The translations under genes and the position numbers were made by a program. The notes under the pieces were generated by a model. The model ran no database searches. It saw only the letters and a list, made by a program, of their open reading frames with translations, and had not been told where the DNA came from. DNA of 29,486 nucleotides from Bacteroides sp. CAG:1060 (GTDB lineage Bacteria; Bacteroidota; Bacteroidia; Bacteroidales; UBA932). Shown in pieces: positions 25,985 to 29,486 of the stretch (position 1 is the stretch's first letter; the number at the start of each line of letters is the position of its first letter). The stretch spans positions 54,667-84,152 of the forward strand of contig HF986319.1 in assembly GCA_000432655.1 (NCBI GenBank), in the 5' to 3' direction.

Positions 25985-26707
25985 ATGATGATGTACCTTA
26001 TTCTCATACTTGTAGGCTTTGTTGCCGGATTGCTGTCAGGTTCGGTGGGTTTCGGCGGCGGAATGATTCTGCTGCCGACGGTTACGTATTTCTATGGGAT
26101 TGAAGTGGCCGTGCCCGTATCTACCATAGCACAGATGCTGAGCAATCTGTCCAAGGTCGGAATGGGCTGGAGGGAGATTAACTGGAAGGCTGTGGGGCGC
26201 TTTCTTATTCTTGCCGTTCCGTTTACGGCTCTGGGTGCATTTGGATTTGCCAAGGTCCCTAAAGGTCCGATGACCATTGTGCTGTGCTCGTTTCTGATAG
26301 TCTTCGCTGTGATGAAGATCATGGGCAAGATGCAGCTCCCGCACAAGCCGGTGACAATGATTGCCGGTGGCGGAGTGACAGGTTTTATAAACGGGCTTCT
26401 GGGTATTTCCGGTCCTTTGAGCAGTGCTGTTTTCCTTACGCTTGAGCTGGCGCCGGTCAGCTATATTGCATCTGAAGCAACCGCTGCGGCGGTTATGCAC
26501 ATTGTCAAGGCGATAGTTTATGGAAAGCTCAACCTGATGAGTGGAAACATATTCCTCAGCGGACTCATGATTGGCTGCGCGATGATGTTGGGTAATTTTA
26601 TTGCAATGCGCTGCATCCGCAATGTCAACAAGAAACTCTATCAGAAGATTGTTGCCGGTGTCATGATTGCCGCATCTCTATGGCTTATCATGTCTCAGTG
26701 TATCTGA
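25985..26707 (+). CDS. TauE/SafE (TSUP) family membrane permease
   Basis: Inner-membrane protein of 240 residues with about seven hydrophobic helices. The family signature is visible at the N-terminus (FVAGLLSGSVGFGGGMILLPTV), followed by a second repeat half (IAGGGVTGFINGLLGISGPLSSAVF), as in TSUP transporters linked to export of sulfite, sulfoacetate or other organosulfur anions. GGAGG at 25976-25980 is a well-placed ribosome binding site, unusual for this phylum, and supports the start at 25985 (an ATG-ATG pair, then GTG-free frame). It probably shares a transcript with the AlaX-like gene. Substrate unknown. Confidence 0.88.
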   Translation: MMMYLILILVGFVAGLLSGSVGFGGGMILLPTVTYFYGIEVAVPVSTIAQMLSNLSKVGMGWREINWKAVGRFLILAVPFTALGAFGFAKVPKGPMTIVLCSFLIVFAVMKIMGKMQLPHKPVTMIAGGGVTGFINGLLGISGPLSSAVFLTLELAPVSYIASEATAAAVMHIVKAIVYGKLNLMSGNIFLSGLMIGCAMMLGNFIAMRCIRNVNKKLYQKIVAGVMIAASLWLIMSQCI

Positions 26708-26773
26708 GACACTCCTGAAAGACGGGAGTGAGTGGCGCTTACAAGCCATAGGACGGTGTCCATGTAGCACCTG

Positions 26774-27178
26774 TCAATTTTCTGAAGCCGTGAGCAATTC
26801 CCGTTCAATAAGGGGCAGAAGCTGTTCGTCGGCGGGGAGCCAGTTTACACTGCGTAGTTCATCGGCCCGGAGCCAGCGGACGGCCTCGTGCTCGTTCAGG
26901 TGCATGGCGTCATTGAGCAGCGAGCACATGTAGCAGTGCATGGTCAGGTGGAAGGCGGGATAATCCCATTCGATGGTGTCAAGCAGCCGCCCAATCGAAA
27001 TGTCCGCATCCAGTTCTTCCTTTATTTCGCGGACCAGAGCATCCTTAGGAGTTTCTCCGGCCTCCATCTTTCCGCCGGGAAATTCCCACCAGTCCTTCCA
27101 CTCGCCGTAGCCACGCTGGGTGGCGAAAACGCGATCTCCTTTACGGATGATGGCGGCAACTACTTCGATTGTTTTCAT
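26774..27178 (-). CDS. NUDIX hydrolase (MutT-like, 8-oxo-dGTPase type)
   Basis: A 134-residue cytoplasmic pyrophosphohydrolase. The Nudix box runs from Gly36 to Ala58 (GKMEAGE...REIKEELDA), with the REUxEE core intact and Asp57 in place of the usual Gly. The opening VVAAIIRKGDRVFATQRGYGEWKDWWEFPGG is typical of MutT-type nucleotide-pool enzymes. It lies 4 bases downstream of the DUF2075 gene on the same strand and is probably co-transcribed with it. Its downstream end converges on the permease gene. Confidence 0.92.
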   Translation of the reverse strand: MKTIEVVAAIIRKGDRVFATQRGYGEWKDWWEFPGGKMEAGETPKDALVREIKEELDADISIGRLLDTIEWDYPAFHLTMHCYMCSLLNDAMHLNEHEAVRWLRADELRSVNWLPADEQLLPLIERELLTASEN

Positions 27179-27182
27179 CTGG

Positions 27183-29318
27183 CTATATTTCTTCTAATCC
27201 TAATGATTTCAGATATTTATATGTGCCGTCGTAGAATTCCGGAAGGCGGGTGGCATCTTCTGGAAAACCGCCTGCGGTTTTGTTGGCATTTCCTGCAGGA
27301 ACGCATATAACCATACCTATTCGGGCGCGAGTAAGAAGGACTCGATAGGCGTTGAGCATATACTTTTGACGCTCTAAGCTGCTTTCGGTCAAGCCGGCTT
27401 CTTCCCGCCATGCTGTCTTGCCATTGAAATTGTAATATTTCCATTTGCCCTTCTCATACCTCATGTCGGCATCCCATAGCACACAGGCGTAATCGAGTTC
27501 AAGGCCTTGTACCTGTATTTCTGTTGCTGCATCTTCAAGGTAGTTTGATGAGCGTATGTCTTGCTTGTCTTCCAGGAACCAATGTACGGCATTTTCGACT
27601 TCTTGCTTGAGAACATCGACGGCAAGAGGTTTGAAACGTGCGGCTGCTTTTGTTACAAGTATTCCGGTACGTTGCGTGCCACGGGCATGTCGGCGCAGCC
27701 ATGCACGGGCGTTATCCATATTGCGAGTCAGGACAATCGGATAGCGTTCGCGTATGCTTTCGTAGATATTTGCTGCGTTTGGATTGAATGAAAGTAGAGA
27801 ATGCACGAATTCTGACAGCTTCTCCGCCCTAAAAGAGCGCAGGCTGACTCCCAGGTGTAAATGATTTGAGAATGTCACGTTGGCGTTATCTGCGAGAAGT
27901 TCGTTAACGCGACCTTCTGCATATTCCGGCTCGGTCAGTTTGTCCGAAATATAAACTTTCCAATGCGGAAAGTGCTCGTTCAGGGCCTTTATCCATTCCG
28001 ATATTCCTGCTTCTCCGGTATTGATTTCCTGACCTCCGCCGACAAGGCATACGATTGTGGCCCAATCTTCGCGCTGGTCAAGAGACCATATTAGGAAAGC
28101 GGCCTCGGAATATGGAAAGTTGGGAACTTTCAGCTTGTTGCCATAAGTACCGCCTCGCTTCAAATAGTCGGACAGTCTCTTATGTGTCCATGAGCGCTGG
28201 GCCTCATCGAATATCGCTACATGTTCAACTTCACCGTAACCGGCGTTTTTCCTTTTAAGCGCTTTGTCCGGATCTATTTCAAGTGTGTTGTTTTCAACCG
28301 GATTCTTGATTTTGGCAAGCATGTTGTCACGGTAGCGGTGGATTATTTGTATGAACTTGCCTACCTCGCGCCGAGAGTCGGACATGTTCTTCTTTTCGCC
28401 TCGCAACTTGCATTTATTGTTATCGTCAATTGCGAGCGCTTCCGTAAGTACCGCTACTAAAGGGCCGTTTCCGGAAAGATACACAGCGCCTTCATCCTCC
28501 ACAAGTTTGTCGCCGTTCTGATAGGATTGTTTGACTGCCACATCCAGGCCGACAAGAGTTTTTCCGGCTCCCGGCACTCCTGTTACGAAACAAATACTTT
28601 TCTCTCCGTCGGCTTTGCTATGTCTGATGACGTCAAGTATGTAGTTGATAGTGGCATCTGTTGATACCTTGTCTGCTTCGTGTCTGGTAATATCTTCTAC
28701 ACTATGATTTTCATAGAGTGTTCTTGCCGCCTCTATAATGGTCGGTGTAGGGGAGTATGGACTGATAATCCAGTTTGCATTAAGCGTGTCGTCCGCTTGG
28801 GCATTAGAATGTCTCAACACGCCGGCAATCAGCTCCTGTAGCCCATCGGCACCCGTTATCAGAGGGTTGTAGATGGAATCATCATAGACTGAAGGCATGA
28901 ATTCCATACTTGAGCTCTTGAGTTTGGAGGGAACGAGTATAGGGACAATCGTCCTGTCTTGACTTAGCAGATGGAAGTTCTTGAGATCAAGCGCGTAGTC
29001 CAGCACCTGTTCAATGTTGGACTGAAGAATATCTTTCTCTCCGATTTTAAATTCGAGACAGAATATCAGACCTTGGAGCAAGACGACAACATCAATTCTT
29101 TTCCCTAGTCTGGGGATGTCATATTCGAAGATGATTTGCCCATTTTCGTGTTTCCACGGTATGAGCGTTTCCTGCATTATATGGATTTCGCTCATCCAGG
29201 CTTCACTGGTGTTTGTCTGGGTAATGCCGTGATAGCTTTGCACGAAGTGCCCGAGCAGCGCCTGCGGCGAACTCTCGAGAAACTCGGATATTGTGGAATT
29301 ATATAGGCAACGTGTCAT
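27183..29318 (-). CDS. DUF2075 (Schlafen group 3-like helicase) protein with N-terminal PD-(D/E)xK nuclease-like domain
   Basis: A 711-residue cytoplasmic protein. The N-terminal third has a nuclease-like core: RIDVVVLLQGLIFCLEFKIG, with Asp76 and the ExK-type Glu89-Phe-Lys91, followed by a helix with a conserved Gln (NIEQVLDYALDLK). The rest is a P-loop helicase-type ATPase of the DUF2075 family: Walker A GVPGAGKT (247-254), Walker B FDEAQR (370-375), a GGGQEINTGE motif III and a C-terminal LTRARIGMVI motif. I chose ATG 29318 (residue 38 of the longest frame) because the family begins near MTRCLYNSTISEF and a -7 box lies just upstream; the alternative start is 29429. Function is not established: nucleic-acid processing and phage defence are plausible. 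Confidence 0.85.
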   Translation of the reverse strand: MTRCLYNSTISEFLESSPQALLGHFVQSYHGITQTNTSEAWMSEIHIMQETLIPWKHENGQIIFEYDIPRLGKRIDVVVLLQGLIFCLEFKIGEKDILQSNIEQVLDYALDLKNFHLLSQDRTIVPILVPSKLKSSSMEFMPSVYDDSIYNPLITGADGLQELIAGVLRHSNAQADDTLNANWIISPYSPTPTIIEAARTLYENHSVEDITRHEADKVSTDATINYILDVIRHSKADGEKSICFVTGVPGAGKTLVGLDVAVKQSYQNGDKLVEDEGAVYLSGNGPLVAVLTEALAIDDNNKCKLRGEKKNMSDSRREVGKFIQIIHRYRDNMLAKIKNPVENNTLEIDPDKALKRKNAGYGEVEHVAIFDEAQRSWTHKRLSDYLKRGGTYGNKLKVPNFPYSEAAFLIWSLDQREDWATIVCLVGGGQEINTGEAGISEWIKALNEHFPHWKVYISDKLTEPEYAEGRVNELLADNANVTFSNHLHLGVSLRSFRAEKLSEFVHSLLSFNPNAANIYESIRERYPIVLTRNMDNARAWLRRHARGTQRTGILVTKAAARFKPLAVDVLKQEVENAVHWFLEDKQDIRSSNYLEDAATEIQVQGLELDYACVLWDADMRYEKGKWKYYNFNGKTAWREEAGLTESSLERQKYMLNAYRVLLTRARIGMVICVPAGNANKTAGGFPEDATRLPEFYDGTYKYLKSLGLEEI

Positions 29319-29486
29319 TGATGGACACAAATATAGTAATTTCCCCGTTATTCTCTTGCCGTTCTCCTGCGATGGACTGATTTTCTTCACGGGAAACGGC
29401 GAGTGTGGCATCAGCCGCGCCTCGCACACCCATCACAGTAAAGAGGTCGACTAAAATGTCCGCCAGGCTCCGCTGCGGCGGCAACC
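29319..29486 (-). other. Upstream region of the DUF2075 gene at the right edge
   Basis: This stretch is open in two minus-strand frames: one in frame with DUF2075, and one reading SLADILVDLFTVMGVRGAAD that runs off the window and ends at 29299, overlapping the DUF2075 start. I recognise neither. It shares a 14-base word and CCGCTGCGGC with the region near 8008-8055. It may be the tail of another gene or non-coding. Confidence 0.2.
29328..29335 (-). promoter_or_regulatory. Candidate -7 box of the DUF2075-NUDIX operon
   Basis: Minus-strand TATATTTG matches TAnnTTTG and ends 9 bases before ATG 29318, implying a very short leader. No TTTG is found at -33. Confidence 0.4.

Noticed and set aside
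26710..26730. CACTCC/GGAGTG hairpin after the TSUP gene as an intrinsic terminator
   Set aside because: Only 6 bp of stem and no T-tract on either strand.
29319..29429. The 37-codon N-terminal extension of the DUF2075 protein
   Set aside because: The extension has no family match, and a -7 promoter box lies between the two start codons.

Overview
The window looks like a chromosomal segment of an uncultured or gut-type Bacteroidales (phylum Bacteroidota). The evidence is a SusC/SusD pair, a hybrid two-component regulator, lipoprotein and SusC-like signal sequences, several -7 boxes of the Bacteroidota form TAnnTTTG, and a tRNA gene without an encoded CCA end. No rRNA, transposase, integrase or CRISPR array was found.

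Region 1 (1-5204, minus strand) is one tight operon: an outer-membrane beta-barrel protein, then potA, potB, potC and a potD cut by the left edge, i.e. a spermidine/putrescine ABC importer with a possible dedicated outer-membrane channel. Region 2 (5300-6669, plus strand) holds a PatB/MalY-type C-S lyase and a tRNA-Phe with a clear promoter and terminator. Region 3 (6729-8025, minus) is a lone Fic protein with an N-terminal inhibitory motif and a short unassigned open frame upstream.

Region 4 (8026-24977) is a polysaccharide utilisation locus that by content targets arabinan or arabinose-decorated glycans. A type-B carboxylesterase and a very large GH54 arabinofuranosidase run leftward with their own terminator. 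Divergently, SusC and SusD take up oligosaccharide, followed by a hairpin, then a hybrid two-component sensor/regulator, a GH43 endo-arabinanase and a GH51 arabinofuranosidase. The expected division of labour is: GH43 cuts the arabinan backbone, GH54 and GH51 release arabinofuranosyl units, the esterase removes acyl groups, SusCD imports and the regulator senses products. As given, the regulator gene is split by a one-base deletion near 19058, so either regulation is broken in this strain or the assembly has an error.

Region 5 (24978-25483) is a non-coding stretch full of short degenerate repeats, including a G-quadruplex-type octamer array. Region 6 (25484-26707, plus) carries an AlaX-like tRNA-editing protein and a TauE/SafE permease. 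Region 7 (26774-29318, minus) pairs a PD-(D/E)xK-DUF2075 helicase-like protein with a NUDIX hydrolase.

I did not find a clearly new multi-gene system. The best candidates for a second look are the GH54 protein whose lamin-tail-like domain seems to be interrupted by small beta repeats, the barrel-plus-polyamine-importer operon, the frameshifted regulator, the DUF2075/NUDIX pair and the dispersed repeats.
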